From Pseudotamlana agarivorans (lineage in GTDB: Bacteria; Bacteroidota; Bacteroidia; Flavobacteriales; Flavobacteriaceae), in the NCBI RefSeq assembly GCF_018860245.1, contig NZ_JAHKPD010000012.1:1-64000 (forward strand): DNA of 64,000 nt, in the 5' to 3' direction. Positions 25,434 through 34,816 of the stretch are shown one piece after another. Position 1 is the first letter of the stretch. Each line of letters starts with the position of its first letter. A program made the position numbers and the translations under genes. The notes under the pieces are model-generated. The model did not search any database. It had not been told where the DNA came from and worked only from the letters and a program-made list of their open reading frames with translations.

Positions 25434-28355
25434 TTATTTTGTGAATTCTATTTCTCCAATGGTGTATTCACCACCTTTAGTTGGTTCTAATTGCAAAGTA
25501 AGTACTTCTTTGGTTTCTTCTTTTGTATCAAACTTGGTGTAAACAAAAGCACGTACCGTAATATTACCTATAACAGATTGTTTGCTTGAGCCAAAGAATT
25601 TTGCTTCAACAATATATTTACCATCAATAGCATGTTTAAGACGGAATTCTTCTGGACCGTAACCTTGTGTAATGTCATTGGATATTTTACCTCCAATTTT
25701 AGTCTCTTTGTTACTGTAACTGCATTTCTCGTTGCGTGGATCTGTTATCCATAGATCAACATCTGTTTCGTTAGCATCCCAATCTATAACTACTCGAATA
25801 TCAACAGGCATGGGTTTTAAAAAACAAGTGTTAATGAATGAAGTATCCAGTTCTTTTTTATGATGGTAAATAATGTTATTTATATCGTGTAACGTAATAA
25901 TCTCTATGCCATTAAAACGTGAAATGATGTCGTCATCCCAATGTTTTTCAATAACCGTGTATAGGTTGTTTATTGCTTTTTGGTATTCGCCATTACCAGC
26001 ATAACTCAGCCCTAAATCTATATATGAATGCGGTTCAAAGGAACGGGTTTGCATCACTTCCTTAAAAATGGCAATAGCTTCTTTGTGAAATTTAAATTCA
26101 GCAAGCTTTCTACCCAGTGTGCGCAGTATTTCAACATTTTCTAGCTCTAATTCGGCTAAGTTCGAAATAACTCTTAAGCCTTGATCTCTTAGGTTTTTCT
26201 GAAACATGTATGTTGCTACATCAAAATAGAATGATGGTGAAGTTTCATATTCCGGTTTTAGCTCTAAATATGTCTTGTAAATATCTGGAGTGTCTACTGC
26301 TTTTAATTCGTTTATGAAAGGCGCATTGCTATCCCAAGCGGTAATTTTTAGTGTGGCTTGCGATGGTTTTGGTCTTTCTGATTTTTTTGCTTTATTAGAA
26401 TTTGATAGATTACGTCTACGAGTTCCATAGCCAACCACCACGACTTCCTCTAAAATAGCATCTTCTTCTAGTTCCATTTCATCTTCTACATCGCCAAAAA
26501 CTTCAGGGGTGGCTAGGGGAGATGTTTCGTAGACAGCTATAACGGGTTCATTAGGTTTTTTATCTAATGCTTCCTTTACATGTCTGTAATCAATGGCGTT
26601 TTCCCACCACTGTTTGTCTTCTTCAAATTGTTCGCACAATTGCTCAATTCTGTTTTGTTTGTTTGTTGCGTTTTTCTGATTTCGTCTTGCTATTAAATCG
26701 TGATACTGTTTTTGTAACGATGCTGGTGGTACGATTTCATATTGTACATAATCTTCAACATCATCTAAAACAATAAGCGAGGTATTTGGGGTGACTAAAT
26801 TGAATTTTTTTCCATGATTTTTTATGGCATCATTATCGGCTTCAACCAATACATTTTGTAATTTTTTTTGAGCCCAAATGCGTTCACCAAGAGCATTATC
26901 TTTTCTAATACTATTATCGACTAAAACAGTGTGTGATTCTGTTATTTCTTTTCCAAATCCAAAGTGAAGTGTTAGTTCAGATTGTGCGCCTTCAATGATA
27001 CCAGAGCAACTGAAATTATTTGTGATCTGATGTCCGTTTTTCGGATAGATTTCAGATATCTTTTCTGAATTATATTCCGCTTTTATAAATTGTTTTTGTT
27101 GATGGGTTAAGCGCTCCAAAACTGTTTCTACGGATATTTCAATAGCGTTTATGTATGATCCATTTGAAGCTGAAGCATAATGCGACAATAAATTATGATT
27201 CGCAATATTAGAACTGTTTAATGCTAAAATTGGTGCCCGAAATGCTGCCTGTTGTTGTTCGCCAAAATTTGAAATGGCATCGGTAAAAAGTAAAATTTCA
27301 TCGGTTTTAATCTTCGAAAAATCAACAGCATTTATGTTGGTTCCACCATCATATTTAATAGCTTTTAAGGCATTAATAAGTTTGGGAGACGTGCCATTTT
27401 GAATCTTAAAAGTTTGTTCGGTGTTTTTGGTATTGACAAAGGTTATTAGGGTAATATTTCCATGGTTTAACCATTTTATATAATGGGTTAAAATTTCAAG
27501 TTCTTTGCCTAGTTCTCTATTTTTTCCTGAAGAAGATTCGTCCCAAACAATGGTAATATTTTTAGGCTTATTCTTCGTTCTTTGTTCTTCCTTTAAGTTC
27601 AGATTTACATAAAAATAGTTATTAGAAGTAGCTTTCCCTTTATAGGTTATAACCTTTTTAACTTTTTTGGGTTTAGGTATGGAAAATGATAACTGACTGT
27701 TTAATCGGGCATCAGACTCATGATACTCGCTAATGTAGCTATTTTGTGCTTCGGTAAAATTTAAGTTTATAGTAGGTTGTGCGCTTTTTACAACCTCTGG
27801 TTTATTCATAACTACCTCTGCTTTTACATGAAAGCTTTTTAGTTTGTATTTAATATTTAAAGGTAATTGGTAAATGTAATTTTGGTCGTTGTTCTTTAAT
27901 TCTTGATTGAATGCAATGAGTGCTTTTTTAGTGCCATGAGCAGGAATAGGGTAAACTCTTGCCTTAAAATTATTGCCTTTAGTAACCTCAACCATACCGG
28001 GGTCGATATTTTTACGTACCACAGCTTCAAAAGCCTGAGTTGCTTTTTCTTTTTCAACTACAACACCTTCTCGCATTTCTCCATTAACATCTAATGCAAA
28101 ACGAGAAACAGTAACACCGTTTGGTAAGGGGAAGTTTAATTCGCCTTCCATAACGCTACTGTTGTTGTTATAAAACACCATTTCTATGGTTGTAGTAGCG
28201 ATATTATCGACTACAAAAACATCTATTTTTAAGTCGTTTAAAACAATAGGTTTATCGTTTTTATTAGAAGTGGTTATCATAGGATTATTCATAATTTGAG
28301 CATTTGTAAGGTGTGAACATGCTATAATGATGATGAAACGGCATAGGTTTTTCAT
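25434..28355 (-). CDS. VIT domain protein with vWA-like region, TPRs and a TonB-box-like motif
   Basis: 973 residues with signal peptide (about 1-19). Order: a VIT (inter-alpha-trypsin) domain (about 30-160), a von Willebrand A-like region (about 265-400, with TIVWDESSS in place of a classic MIDAS DxSxS), a linker with EEVVVVGYGT near residue 635, TPR-like helices (about 680-800) and a C-terminal DUF2135-like beta domain (VVIDWDANETDVDLWITDP). Probably an exported or surface protein-interaction scaffold. The EEVVVVGYGT motif is normally the TonB-box region of SusC-type receptors. Confidence 0.85.
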   Translation of the reverse strand: MKNLCRFIIIIACSHLTNAQIMNNPMITTSNKNDKPIVLNDLKIDVFVVDNIATTTIEMVFYNNNSSVMEGELNFPLPNGVTVSRFALDVNGEMREGVVVEKEKATQAFEAVVRKNIDPGMVEVTKGNNFKARVYPIPAHGTKKALIAFNQELKNNDQNYIYQLPLNIKYKLKSFHVKAEVVMNKPEVVKSAQPTINLNFTEAQNSYISEYHESDARLNSQLSFSIPKPKKVKKVITYKGKATSNNYFYVNLNLKEEQRTKNKPKNITIVWDESSSGKNRELGKELEILTHYIKWLNHGNITLITFVNTKNTEQTFKIQNGTSPKLINALKAIKYDGGTNINAVDFSKIKTDEILLFTDAISNFGEQQQAAFRAPILALNSSNIANHNLLSHYASASNGSYINAIEISVETVLERLTHQQKQFIKAEYNSEKISEIYPKNGHQITNNFSCSGIIEGAQSELTLHFGFGKEITESHTVLVDNSIRKDNALGERIWAQKKLQNVLVEADNDAIKNHGKKFNLVTPNTSLIVLDDVEDYVQYEIVPPASLQKQYHDLIARRNQKNATNKQNRIEQLCEQFEEDKQWWENAIDYRHVKEALDKKPNEPVIAVYETSPLATPEVFGDVEDEMELEEDAILEEVVVVGYGTRRRNLSNSNKAKKSERPKPSQATLKITAWDSNAPFINELKAVDTPDIYKTYLELKPEYETSPSFYFDVATYMFQKNLRDQGLRVISNLAELELENVEILRTLGRKLAEFKFHKEAIAIFKEVMQTRSFEPHSYIDLGLSYAGNGEYQKAINNLYTVIEKHWDDDIISRFNGIEIITLHDINNIIYHHKKELDTSFINTCFLKPMPVDIRVVIDWDANETDVDLWITDPRNEKCSYSNKETKIGGKISNDITQGYGPEEFRLKHAIDGKYIVEAKFFGSSKQSVIGNITVRAFVYTKFDTKEETKEVLTLQLEPTKGGEYTIGEIEFTK

Positions 28356-28384
28356 ATATTTTATGGTTTTGTTGCATTGCTTAA

Positions 28385-28405
28385 AAAAGGTTTTGATAAC
28401 CTTTT
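28385..28405 (-). terminator. Intrinsic terminator after the 28472-29674 gene
   Basis: AAAAGGTT-TTGAT-AACCTTTT, a perfect 8-bp stem followed on the minus strand by a run of T. It separates the upstream hypothetical gene from the VIT gene. Confidence 0.65.
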
Positions 28406-28471
28406 GATTTTTCTTGCAACAATAAGTGTTCCGAATTATTTTGGCTAGCTATTAACTTAATTGGTTTATCA

Positions 28472-29674
28472 TTATTTTATATTCGTAATGCCTTGAAATT
28501 CATTCTGATTTAATGTGTCTAGACCATTGATGAAATCCACCATTTCTTTGGTTAATGGCAGTTGATTTTGGTTCTTCCAAAATGCCTCATTATAGTCAAA
28601 ATCTAGCGTAAATATTTCTTTATTGGCCTTTATGTTTTCAATTACTGGTACCTTATGGAGTTTTTTGTCAAAGTGGATATCATACCTAATATGGTATAAA
28701 TCTGTTTCACCTAATTTATTGATATATTCAACATCGAATGTTAAAATAGCATGGCGAACATGCATGTTGTTTTGGCTGTTTTCATGCGCTAAACGTGTAT
28801 CCAAATGCCAGCCTACGGTGCGCCATTTATTTTTGTTTTTCTTTGTGAATTCTGAAATGGTTGTTGACGAGATATGGGCTTTAATTATAGTCGTAGAGGC
28901 TGTATCTATAAGGTAATGACCGCTAAAAGTTTTTTTACCATCTTTTGGAGTGAAATTTACTTTAAGGATGTGTTCATCAATGTAAGACTCGTATTCATAA
29001 TTGAAAAACTTAGGACGGTAGATGAAGAAATTAATTCTATAACATAGTTCACTCAGGGAAAACATTTCAAAATCTGGGGTATTTTTCGAATGATCCAATA
29101 CGCCCGCTTTACGAATATTTTTAATTTCAAAGGAACAATTTTTCTTATAGTCCTTTTTTGAGCTAAATGTTTTTTGGCGCTCCAGTTGTCCAGAAATATC
29201 GATTAGTTTTACTAGTTCATTATCCTTTTTTAGAGTGGCTCTTAAGAAGAAATTTTCACTGTGTTTTGTTTTAGGAAATTTTCCAATAGTACTATCTAAA
29301 TATTTATTTATTAACATGGTGTTGCCTAAGACTACTTCATGGAGTTCCATGTGTTTTTCTTTTAAAAAAATAGAATCTACTTTTTTGAGTTTTTCAATAA
29401 GAATTTCGTAATCTTCATAACCAATCCTTCTAATTTTAATTTTTTTTGAATCTGTAAACAATTCAAATTTCCCCTCAGAATTAGCGATAGTATAACCGTC
29501 ATTACTTACAACATCTGCATGGGCTACAGTTAATAATGTTTCTTGATTAACAATTGTTTTTATTATTTTTTGTTGACTATAAGCCATCGAAAAAAACATA
29601 TAAAACAGTAGGGCTTGGGTTTTTTTGAAATCTATTTTATTTAATTTAATATGTTTTAAAGTAGGTATTATCAA
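28472..29674 (-). CDS. Exported protein with carboxypeptidase-like regulatory domain
   Basis: 400 residues. After a hydrophobic N-terminal segment (about 22-34), a CarboxypepD_reg-like beta-sandwich (VNQETLLTVAHADVVSNDG, then GKFELF and IRRIGYEDYEI) is followed by about 280 residues with no motif I recognise. Similar Bacteroidota proteins are periplasmic or outer-membrane and unassigned. The start may be a downstream ATG, since 33 residues precede the SQQKII segment after the hydrophobic stretch. Confidence 0.7.
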   Translation of the reverse strand: MIIPTLKHIKLNKIDFKKTQALLFYMFFSMAYSQQKIIKTIVNQETLLTVAHADVVSNDGYTIANSEGKFELFTDSKKIKIRRIGYEDYEILIEKLKKVDSIFLKEKHMELHEVVLGNTMLINKYLDSTIGKFPKTKHSENFFLRATLKKDNELVKLIDISGQLERQKTFSSKKDYKKNCSFEIKNIRKAGVLDHSKNTPDFEMFSLSELCYRINFFIYRPKFFNYEYESYIDEHILKVNFTPKDGKKTFSGHYLIDTASTTIIKAHISSTTISEFTKKNKNKWRTVGWHLDTRLAHENSQNNMHVRHAILTFDVEYINKLGETDLYHIRYDIHFDKKLHKVPVIENIKANKEIFTLDFDYNEAFWKNQNQLPLTKEMVDFINGLDTLNQNEFQGITNIK

Positions 29675-29897
29675 TATTTTATAGGTTTTTTGAGATTGTT
29701 TTCTACTTCGTTTGCCGTGATAATAAAGTGCTTTTTTGGCTTTAGCATATTCCGTATTGTATTCGACACAATGAAGGTGGAATATTACAAAAAAATCATA
29801 GTAAATTCGTCTAGAATAAATTGTTTTTCTCTTTTTTTGCCTAATTAGGTTTCGAGAAGCGTATGCTTAGGTGTAAAATTGTTGTGCTAACACATTT

Positions 29898-31001
29898 TTA
29901 CGGAGCCATCCTGTTCGTGTTTATTTCGTCTTTACCGTCTTGAATAAGTGCATTAGTTTCATCTTTTTCTTCGGAAGAAATATGTTCCACTTCTTTTTTT
30001 TGTGTAAATGAATAGGCGTTAGAGTCCACACAAAAGATACAGCATATCGGGAAATGATCGGAACCTATGTGCTCCAGGAGTTTTAATTCTTTCAAGAAAA
30101 TAGTGGTACTATGGAAAACAAGATCTAAAGGTGCACGGAAAAACCAATATTTCGCATGGTAGGTAGAAAGTATACCACGCCCCGTGCGCCCATCTATTAA
30201 TCCGCTATTTTTACGAAATAACGCTGCTATTTTAGACCAGGCTACCGTGTTAAAATCGCCTATAACCATAGTGGGTTTATTTAGTTCTTTTACTCGTTTT
30301 GCTATAGACAGTAAATCGCCATCACGTTCCTTAGAGGTGTCTTCTTCGGTAGGACTTGGTGGTGGTGGGTGTACCGAGAATAGGACAAAATCCTCGCCAT
30401 CTTTGGTTTTTAAATGGGCTTCGATACTAGGTATGTCGTTGGCCACAAAATAGTGTGTGTTAACTTTTTCGAACGGCAGTTTAGAGTATAAATGCATGCC
30501 GTAAGTATTCTCCAAAGTAATTTTTTGGGTATGTGGATAGCTTTGTTCTAAATCGCGCATGGCTTTTTCCCAATCGCTATTACTTTCTATGGTTATGAAT
30601 AAATCAGGGTTTTCTTTTTTAATGAAAGTTTTAAAACGCTCAAAATCTTGATTGTATTGATAAATATTGGTCGAAATAACTTTAAGAGTTTTGGCTTGTT
30701 TTGGACCGTAATCTTGTGTTTTATAAAACTTAGTAAAGCGTGCTAAAATATAAATATGGTAGATGATTAAAGCTGTTTGAGTGCCTGCTAAAAGCCAAAA
30801 CCAACTGGTTTTATTACTAAAAACAAACATGCCTAATAAAGCGATAATTTGAAAAGAGAGCAGTTGAATTTTAAGAAATTCGGGCACACGAAAAAACCAA
30901 TGCTGATTTTTACTAAACGGTAAAATGCTTAAAATGATTAGCCCAGCCGAAAAAGCTAGAAAAAAGGTGCCCATGTGTAATAGATTTATGCCACCTACCA
31001 A
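29898..31001 (-). CDS. Membrane-anchored endonuclease/exonuclease/phosphatase family protein
   Basis: 367 residues: three N-terminal membrane helices (about 5-90), then an EEP domain (about 108-320) with TIESNSDW (metal Glu), VIGDFNT (GDFN) and GSDHFPI (SDH), so the active site is complete. The polar C-terminal tail of about 45 residues is unlike the family. Substrate could be phospholipid, nucleic acid or sugar phosphate; with a membrane anchor, a lipid or periplasmic phosphodiester is plausible. Confidence 0.85.
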   Translation of the reverse strand: MVGGINLLHMGTFFLAFSAGLIILSILPFSKNQHWFFRVPEFLKIQLLSFQIIALLGMFVFSNKTSWFWLLAGTQTALIIYHIYILARFTKFYKTQDYGPKQAKTLKVISTNIYQYNQDFERFKTFIKKENPDLFITIESNSDWEKAMRDLEQSYPHTQKITLENTYGMHLYSKLPFEKVNTHYFVANDIPSIEAHLKTKDGEDFVLFSVHPPPPSPTEEDTSKERDGDLLSIAKRVKELNKPTMVIGDFNTVAWSKIAALFRKNSGLIDGRTGRGILSTYHAKYWFFRAPLDLVFHSTTIFLKELKLLEHIGSDHFPICCIFCVDSNAYSFTQKKEVEHISSEEKDETNALIQDGKDEINTNRMAP

Positions 31002-31054
31002 AAATAGAAAAATCTAGTAAATGCTGACCTAGTAGATTGGTTTAAATAGCTTTG

Positions 31055-31618
31055 TTAAAAACGATACCCGATGCGTAGGTGCAAATTTAAAATGGCTTCA
31101 CCCTTATTTACCATGTAATATGTGTCATTATTAAAGTTATGAGAATAACCTAGTCCAATACCTGTTTCGTAATTAAAATGGTTGCCTAGGTTTCTTCTGA
31201 TGCCCCAAGTGGGAATGATTGCTAAATTAGGAATGACGTGTGCATTGTCGTGGTTTGTTATTACAAACCAATCGGGATGAAAACTGGTTTTTAGTGAAAT
31301 AAAATTTCCACTGTTACCATCAATACGTCTAGATTTTTTTATTCTTTTATTTAAATTGTAGTACCATCGGGGTTCTAAAGTAATAACAGGAGCTAATAAA
31401 AACTTAGTGGAATCGTTATAACTGCTTACCGAAATGCCTGCATCTAGTCCTAATTCTGTGCGTAATGCGATGCGGTTAGTTAATTTGGCTTCGTTGTGTG
31501 CCCAAATTCCTAAAAATCCGGTTTGTATGCCGTAGGTAGATTTTTCTACGCTTGCATTTTGAGATTTTGAAATGGTGGTAAATGTACAGAATGTGAATAG
31601 GATTAGTAGTTTTTTCAT
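31055..31618 (-). CDS. Outer-membrane beta-barrel-like protein of unknown function
   Basis: 187 residues with a signal peptide (about 1-19), then alternating-residue strands such as YGIQTGFLGIWAHNE and YETGIGLGYSHNF, ending in an aromatic residue (LHLRIGYRF), the classic last strand of an outer-membrane barrel. No family name can be given. Its neighbours (EEP phosphatase downstream, queD upstream) do not suggest a role. Confidence 0.72.
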   Translation of the reverse strand: MKKLLILFTFCTFTTISKSQNASVEKSTYGIQTGFLGIWAHNEAKLTNRIALRTELGLDAGISVSSYNDSTKFLLAPVITLEPRWYYNLNKRIKKSRRIDGNSGNFISLKTSFHPDWFVITNHDNAHVIPNLAIIPTWGIRRNLGNHFNYETGIGLGYSHNFNNDTYYMVNKGEAILNLHLRIGYRF

Positions 31619-31670
31619 TGGTTATTGAAATACTTGTTTTAACGGAAATCTTTGGTTTTTGTTGTGAAGC

Positions 31671-31818
31671 GCGTTAGGGATTGAAACGGCATCCTTTTTT
31701 ATTAAAAATAACGAACACCAGTAGTTAACCATGACTTAAAACATAGCTACTCCCTTTGTTGCTATAAGCCTGTAATAAAAAAGATATAGTGAAAAGCCCG
31801 ACCCTTGCGGTAACGCCC
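31671..31818. repeat. Interspersed element with GCGTTA/TAACGC ends, copy 2
   Basis: Begins GCGTTAGGGATTGAAACGGC and ends CCCGACCCTTGCGGTAACGCCC, the same borders as 14653-14757, with AAAAAGATATAGT shared inside but a different centre. Its last bases abut the queD stop codon. Confidence 0.6.
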
Positions 31819-32273
31819 TAAATATTATCGTATGCAAACCACTGTGCGAAAGAGCTGTCGGTTTCCTGAAGTTTTAGAGAGTGTAATTTGATATGGTCTG
31901 GTAAACGTTTGGCTATTTTACTAGCGAAATCTAAAACCATCATTTCGCTGGTAGGTTGGTAGTCTACAAGTAGTACGTTATGATCGCGTTCTTGTAATTC
32001 TTTAGCCAACTCAACATGCGGTGTATTTTTGTTAAAAACAGTAGCGTGGTCGAAAACATCAACAATCTCTTCTTTTACAATCTTTTTAAGATCCCCAAAA
32101 TCGATAACCATGCCGTATTTTACGTTGGCTTTATCGGCAATGGGTTTTCCGATAACCGTAACCGAAAGTTTGTAACTGTGACCGTGCACATTTTTACATT
32201 TTCCGTCGTATCCGTAAAGGGCATGACCGGTTTCAAAAGAGAATTGTTTAGTGATGCGAATGTTGTTTGCCAT
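31818..32273 (-). CDS. queD: 6-carboxy-tetrahydropterin synthase (QueD/PTPS family)
   Basis: 151 residues. Zinc histidines occur in GHALYGY and HGHSY, the catalytic Cys in GKCKNVHGH, and the C-terminal acid in LKLQETDSS. QueD makes 6-carboxy-tetrahydropterin from dihydroneopterin triphosphate on the way to queuosine; some homologues act in pterin metabolism instead. No other queuosine gene or preQ1 riboswitch is seen nearby. A TATCTTTG box lies upstream on the minus strand. Confidence 0.9.
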   Translation of the reverse strand: MANNIRITKQFSFETGHALYGYDGKCKNVHGHSYKLSVTVIGKPIADKANVKYGMVIDFGDLKKIVKEEIVDVFDHATVFNKNTPHVELAKELQERDHNVLLVDYQPTSEMMVLDFASKIAKRLPDHIKLHSLKLQETDSSFAQWFAYDNI

Positions 32274-32294
32274 TGTTTTTTTGTGTTGGTTTTA

Positions 32295-32341
32295 CAAAGA
32301 TATTCATTTTGTTAATTCAAATGATATTTAGTTTACATTTG
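32295..32341. promoter_or_regulatory. Divergent overlapping promoters of queD and the 2OG oxygenase gene
   Basis: Minus strand: -7 box TATCTTTG (32302-32295) with a TTTG at 32321-32318. Plus strand: TTTG at 32308-32311 and -7 box TACATTTG at 32334-32341. Spacers are 15 and 22 bases, both off the ideal 18-20, but the two sets overlap and may compete for polymerase. Confidence 0.55.
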
Positions 32342-32384
32342 CCCGCTTTTATCTACTTAAGGATAGGCTTTTATTTTGAAAATT

Positions 32385-33026
32385 ATGAGTCATCTTTTTG
32401 AGGGTTTGGATTTTGTTGAAAATCCGCTTTATGAGCAAATTATTTCCGATATCGGAAAACAACAGTTTAGTGTTATTGAAAACTTCTTTTCTTTGGAAGT
32501 GGTGGAAATCTTAAGGCAAGCCATGAGCACGAGGTATGAGGAAGACCGGTTTAAAAAGGCCGCCATTGGGAACCGCCTTAATGAAACCATTGAAACAGCT
32601 GTTCGCGGTGATTTGATTCTTTGGATGGATGAAACCAAAGCAACGGCTAAAGAAAAATTCTTTTTTGAGCAGATTAATGATTTGGTAAGTTATCTGAATC
32701 GCACTTGTTTCTTAGGAATTTTACACAAGGAGTTTCACTACGCCATTTACCCTACAAACACCTTTTATAAAAGGCATTTAGATACTTTTCAGAATGACGA
32801 CCGACGAAAATTATCTTTCGTGTGCTATCTAAATGAAGAAGGTTGGCTACCAGAAAATGGTGGCGAACTGGTTATGTATTTAAACAAAAACGGAGAAGAA
32901 ACCGAAAAGGTTATTTATCCATTCCCTGGGCGTCTTGTTATTTTTGAAAGTCAGCTTATCGAGCATGAAGTGCGTCCTGTAAAAACGGAACGTTTGAGTA
33001 TAACGGGTTGGTTGAAGACGCGCTGA
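32385..33026 (+). CDS. 2-oxoglutarate/Fe(II)-dependent oxygenase (prolyl hydroxylase type)
   Basis: 213 residues with the facial triad HLD (in FYKRHLDTF) and a distal His in LIEHEV, plus the 2OG-binding Arg in TERLSITGW. This is the pattern of the P4H-like 2OG-Fe(II) oxygenases; possible substrates include ribosomal proteins or EF-Tu, not determinable here. The ATG at 32385 is chosen over a TTG at 32376. Confidence 0.87.
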   Translation: MSHLFEGLDFVENPLYEQIISDIGKQQFSVIENFFSLEVVEILRQAMSTRYEEDRFKKAAIGNRLNETIETAVRGDLILWMDETKATAKEKFFFEQINDLVSYLNRTCFLGILHKEFHYAIYPTNTFYKRHLDTFQNDDRRKLSFVCYLNEEGWLPENGGELVMYLNKNGEETEKVIYPFPGRLVIFESQLIEHEVRPVKTERLSITGWLKTR

Positions 33027-33055
33027 TTTGCGGGCTCTTGAATATTGCGAAAAAA

Positions 33056-33083
33056 CACCCCTGTGGTCCCCTCTAGGGGACAG
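33056..33083. repeat. GC-rich hairpin repeat, loose relative of copies A-D
   Basis: CCCCTGTGG-TCCCC-TCTA-GGGGA. The inner palindrome spans 33067-33080 and a further C-rich block lies before it, so the three-block plan is partly kept although the spacer is TGTGG rather than TTAA. It sits between the oxygenase gene and a small convergent gene. Confidence 0.55.
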
Positions 33084-33086
33084 TTT

Positions 33087-33185
33087 TTATGGGCGGCGCT
33101 TACGGTTTACGATGTAAACTATAATTAAAACTAAGGCTAGAATGAGAAACAAACCGTTTCCGCTTAAAAATGACATGATATCCAT
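33087..33185 (-). CDS. Small single-helix membrane protein (32 aa)
   Basis: A short frame on the minus strand encodes MDIMSFLSGNGLFLIL followed by ALVLIIVYIVNRKRRP: a hydrophobic helix of about 15 residues capped by the basic tail NRKRRP, as expected of a real small membrane protein with its tail in the cytoplasm. It starts 5 bases after the stop of the 56-residue frame upstream, suggesting a two-gene unit. No homology is known to me. Confidence 0.5.
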   Translation of the reverse strand: MDIMSFLSGNGLFLILALVLIIVYIVNRKRRP

Positions 33186-33190
33186 AACTT

Positions 33191-33361
33191 TTATTGATTC
33201 TTTTTTTTGTTGAAATAATAAATTAAATAGGCAAGTAATACAAGCAGGACAAAGGGGAGCATAGAACCAATAAATACACCGATTTCATATTGGCCATCTG
33301 GGGCGTCTTTTATTTTTTCTTCAATGTTTATTTCTTGAAGAATGGTTAGGTAAAATTTCAT
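33191..33361 (-). CDS. Small single-helix membrane protein (56 aa)
   Basis: A 56-residue frame on the minus strand: an acidic N-terminal half (LQEINIEEKIKDAPDG), a membrane helix (about 28-50, GVFIGSMLPFVLLVLLAYLI) and the basic tail NKKKNQ. Composition and topology support a true gene. It lies 26 bases after the MATE gene stop and upstream of the 32-residue gene; the three could be one transcript. Function unknown. Confidence 0.55.
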   Translation of the reverse strand: MKFYLTILQEINIEEKIKDAPDGQYEIGVFIGSMLPFVLLVLLAYLIYYFNKKKNQ

Positions 33362-33387
33362 TGGGGCTTAATTACTTCTTTACAAAG

Positions 33388-34722
33388 TTAAGTGTTTTGG
33401 GCTAGGGGAATAAAGGTTTTACGAAATTTTATGATTAGTGGTACCCCTCTAGCGATGATCCAAAAGGTGATGGCGATGAAAATGCCGTGCAGTTTGTAAT
33501 TTAGGGCATCGAGCCAAAAAACAATGGGAACAAACACGATAAAGGTAGAAAAGAGTAACACATTTCTAAGGTAGCCCATTTTACCGAGTCCTTTAAATAT
33601 ACCATCAAAAATAAAGGCTAAAGTACAAAGCGGTTGCATGGCAAGGACAATCCAAAAAACGCTATAAAAAGCCTCTAAAACCTCAGGTTCTTTCGTGAAT
33701 ATGCGTCCGATAGGATAGTAAAATAAAGCACCTACGGCTGCAAGTGCTAGCCCAACTAATAGACCGTATTTAATAAGTTTATTACTTAAAAGAATGAGGG
33801 TGTCATAAGCTTTAGCACCGAATAGTTTTCCGGAGAGAATATTACCCGCACTGGCATAACCATCTACAATAAAGGCACCCAGAAACCATAAATTTATGGC
33901 GATGGTGTAGGCTGCAATGTATTCGGCGCCATAGCTGGTGGCCTTAGCACTGGCCAAGTATAATGTTACATTAAGTGCTATGGTTCTTATAAATAAATTG
34001 AGGATCATGGCAATAAAGCGCTTAATTTCTGGATTAAAAGGAAATGTAGGCCTTAGCGGAATATCGGTTTTCTTCAGTAAAAAATAAGCCGATAACCCAG
34101 CCATTAAAATTTGAGCTAGCACACTGGCGTAAGCAGCGCCCTCAATATGCATGGCTGGGACGTAACCCTTGATGCCGTAAACAAAAATCACATCTAAAAT
34201 AATATTTGATGTTGCCCCGATAATAGCAATAACCATAGGGTAGTAGGTGTTTTGTAAACCTCTGAATACACCAAAAATTGCTATGGTAAATAAGGTAAAA
34301 GGGAAGCCTAAAACACGAATTTTATAGTATGCGATACTATAATCTAAAATAAGATTGGTCGCATTATATAGTTTGAAAATGGGTTTGGCAAACGGGTAGG
34401 TGCTTAAGATGATGAGTAAACTTAAGGAAGTGATAATAAAAATAGCCTGAGCGGGCAGGTTTTTTATTTGCTCTACCTTATTTGCGCCCACGTATTGAGA
34501 TACTATAGAGGATATAGCACTTCGTGTTTGCCCTAAAACCCAGATAAGCATTGAAATGAAAGTAGTTACAATGCCAACGGCAGCAAGGGATTCGGTAGCG
34601 TTAATGGGGATGTTTCCAACGATGGCGGCATCGGTAAGTGATAAAATAGGTTCGGACACCCCAGCGATTAAGGCTGGAATAGCAAGCTTATTTATTTGTT
34701 TTAAGGTGATATTAGTTATCAT
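33388..34722 (-). CDS. MATE family efflux transporter (DinF-like)
   Basis: 444 residues with 12 membrane helices and the MATE pattern: an early helix with PALIAGVSEPILSLTDAAIVGNI and a second-half repeat beginning near residue 230. Inner-membrane cation-coupled drug or metabolite exporter; the Asp of TDAAIVG fits the DinF branch. Substrate unknown. Two very small membrane protein genes follow on the same strand. Confidence 0.9.
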   Translation of the reverse strand: MITNITLKQINKLAIPALIAGVSEPILSLTDAAIVGNIPINATESLAAVGIVTTFISMLIWVLGQTRSAISSIVSQYVGANKVEQIKNLPAQAIFIITSLSLLIILSTYPFAKPIFKLYNATNLILDYSIAYYKIRVLGFPFTLFTIAIFGVFRGLQNTYYPMVIAIIGATSNIILDVIFVYGIKGYVPAMHIEGAAYASVLAQILMAGLSAYFLLKKTDIPLRPTFPFNPEIKRFIAMILNLFIRTIALNVTLYLASAKATSYGAEYIAAYTIAINLWFLGAFIVDGYASAGNILSGKLFGAKAYDTLILLSNKLIKYGLLVGLALAAVGALFYYPIGRIFTKEPEVLEAFYSVFWIVLAMQPLCTLAFIFDGIFKGLGKMGYLRNVLLFSTFIVFVPIVFWLDALNYKLHGIFIAITFWIIARGVPLIIKFRKTFIPLAQNT

Positions 34723-34816
34723 TTATTGTTGGAAATGCATTAAAAGCTATCCTGCAAAACTAATATTCTATATGCTATTTATGCCTTTTTATACTCCTTT
34801 AAATGTTTTAAAAAAG

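Noticed and set aside
32274-32294. preQ1 riboswitch in front of queD
   Set aside because: The leader is too short and lacks the hairpin and A-rich tail of the known classes.
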